Assembly (NCBI GenBank): GCA_012841675.1
Contig: DUUG01000274.1
Coordinates: 1-23,038 of the forward strand
Direction: 5' to 3'
DNA: 23,038 nucleotides
Origin: Clostridiales bacterium
Lineage (GTDB): Bacteria > Bacillota > Clostridia > Oscillospirales > QAMX01
Part shown: one piece after another, positions 21,971 to 23,038 of the stretch
How the letters are laid out: every line of letters starts with the position of its first letter
How positions within the stretch are numbered: the stretch's first letter is position 1
Position numbers and translations under genes: made by a program
The notes under the pieces: model-generated
What the model was told of the DNA's origin: nothing
Databases searched by the model: none
Seen by the model: only the letters and a program-made list of their open reading frames with translations

Positions 21971-23038
21971 CTACTCCTCGCCTTGCTCCACTTTTTCCAG
22001 GTTGGTTTGGGCAGGGTTGTCCAAAATTCGCCCCTCATAATCAAAGCGCGAGCCATGGCAGGGGCAATCCCAGCTTTTCTCATCTGGGTTCCATTCCAGC
22101 TGACAGCCTAAATGGGGGCATTGGATGGATACAATGTGGAGGTTTTGGTTTTCATCCTTATAAACCCCCACTTTTTCATCGTTGTATTCGACCACTCCGC
22201 CATGCCCCGCCGGAAGTTCGTCTACCTTTTCCTTCGGAAGCGAAAATAGTTTTTTGGTCAGCCCTTTCACCGCCTGCCCCATATCGGCCACGAATGTTTT
22301 GGCAGAAGCGGAAGGCGTAAAGCGAAGGGGTGAAAACACACTGGCACAGGAATTATCCGTTTCCGTGATAGCATCGGAAATCAAAGTGGCTGCCACCATA
22401 CTGGTTGTCATGCCCCATTTCTGAAACCCCGTTGCCACATACCAGTTGGGCGTGGATGCGGAAAACTGGCCAATGCAGGGCACCCCATCCAGCGTCATGC
22501 AGTCCTGCGCCGACCAGTGGTAAGCTTCCTTGGCCTTCGGATAAAAATGAAACGCCTTATCGCGGAGAAAAGTATATTTCCCTCCGGCGGAATTCTCCCC
22601 TGTGCGGTGTCCCCCGCCGCCTAGCAGCAGCGTTCCGTTCCAGCTTCTGAAAGAAAGCGCATCCGTATCCACTCCGAGATACATTCCCTTCATATCGCCG
22701 GCGTTTTCCAATGCCAAAACATAGCTTCGTTCCTGATGCATTCGGGCAAAATAATACCCCGGTGCGTTTATAAATGGATAATGGGTTGCAAACACAATGT
22801 GGTCTGCCGTAACGGTGCCGCGCTTGGTAAAAATCTGATTTTCTTCTACAGATTCTGCCCTTGTATTTTCATAAATCTCCAAATTTTCGGCAATGGCCTT
22901 TAGAAAGGCAAGGGGGTGGAAACGGGCCTGATTTTCAAATTTTACGGCCCCGGCCACCTGAAAAGGCAGCTCGGTCTCAGTAGTGTAATAGGCTCGAATG
23001 CCAACCTCCTCGGCAGCCTTCGCCTCCTGTTCCAAAAC
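21971..23038 (-). CDS. FAD-dependent oxidoreductase with C-terminal Rieske domain (5' end cut)
   Basis: The last 355 codons of an N-terminally truncated gene. The reading frame runs off the right edge, so the FAD dinucleotide-binding loop is not visible and the TTG at 23035 is not the start. The visible part has the DAO-type FAD domain (HIVFATHYPF, then GTLLLGGGGHRTG and TGFQKWGMTTSMVAA, the flavin-binding C-terminal motif). At the end is a Rieske 2Fe-2S domain with CPHLGC and CPCHGSRFDYEG, the two Cys-His ligand pairs. Proteins with this fusion occur in Clostridia and Bacilli; the substrate is unknown, and amino-acid or glycine oxidase-like activity is a guess. A terminator follows at 21903-21939. 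Confidence 0.9.
   Translation of the reverse strand, partial: VLEQEAKAAEEVGIRAYYTTETELPFQVAGAVKFENQARFHPLAFLKAIAENLEIYENTRAESVEENQIFTKRGTVTADHIVFATHYPFINAPGYYFARMHQERSYVLALENAGDMKGMYLGVDTDALSFRSWNGTLLLGGGGHRTGENSAGGKYTFLRDKAFHFYPKAKEAYHWSAQDCMTLDGVPCIGQFSASTPNWYVATGFQKWGMTTSMVAATLISDAITETDNSCASVFSPLRFTPSASAKTFVADMGQAVKGLTKKLFSLPKEKVDELPAGHGGVVEYNDEKVGVYKDENQNLHIVSIQCPHLGCQLEWNPDEKSWDCPCHGSRFDYEGRILDNPAQTNLEKVEQGEE

Overview
The window looks like chromosomal DNA of an endospore-forming Clostridia-type Firmicute. The evidence is spoIIP, a GerMN-domain protein, a DivIVA-like coiled-coil protein, a PPi-type phosphofructokinase, a DacF-like carboxypeptidase, strong AGGAGG ribosome binding sites and good SigA-type promoters (TTGNNN-17-TATAAT). 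Base composition is mid-range, and no compositional break suggests a large foreign island. I see no rRNA, tRNA, CRISPR array, insertion sequence or att site. The species cannot be named from this sequence alone.

Layout. (1) 1-4473, minus strand: a zinc-ribbon membrane protein, then a carbohydrate-catabolic run: PPi-phosphofructokinase, metal-dependent amidohydrolase, double-SIS sugar-phosphate isomerase/deaminase and a PfkB sugar kinase cut by the left edge. (2) 4474-4950: two promoters firing outward, with a long leader on each side. (3) 4951-6057, plus: the rpsF-ssb-rpsR operon, ended by a textbook terminator. (4) 6114-10606, minus: the dacF - ABC-F ATPase - DUF218 operon, its terminator, and a small holin-family protein. 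(5) 10774-14281, plus: four tightly overlapping genes: membrane helix-hairpin-helix protein, OmpR-type response regulator, histidine kinase and GerMN-domain protein. (6) 14437-16754: a membrane-tethered XRE regulator divergent from an MFS exporter. (7) 16874-19304, plus: UPF0309-type SIS protein, thioredoxin, CCA-adding enzyme. (8) 19325-21816, minus: fumarase beta-type subunit and DivIVA-like protein (one promoter), and spoIIP. (9) 21971-23038, minus: a FAD oxidoreductase with a C-terminal Rieske domain, cut by the right edge.

How the genes may work together. Region 1 reads as a pathway that opens or rearranges an amino- or modified sugar (amidohydrolase, SIS), phosphorylates it (PfkB) and feeds fructose-6-phosphate into glycolysis (PPi-PFK); the substrate is unknown. 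Region 5 is an envelope-sensing operon whose order, regulator-kinase-GerMN protein, resembles the actinobacterial MtrA-MtrB-LpqB set. A 13-bp terminator-like hairpin sits inside the first codons of its kinase gene. Region 4 joins peptidoglycan trimming with a translation factor. Region 8 carries the forespore-engulfment enzyme SpoIIP.

Most genes are ordinary family members. The parts most worth a second look are the hairpin in the kinase gene, the four-gene signalling operon, the uncharacterised sugar operon, the fumarase beta subunit without its alpha partner, the candidate S6:S18 leader before rpsF, and the repeats between the XRE and MFS genes.
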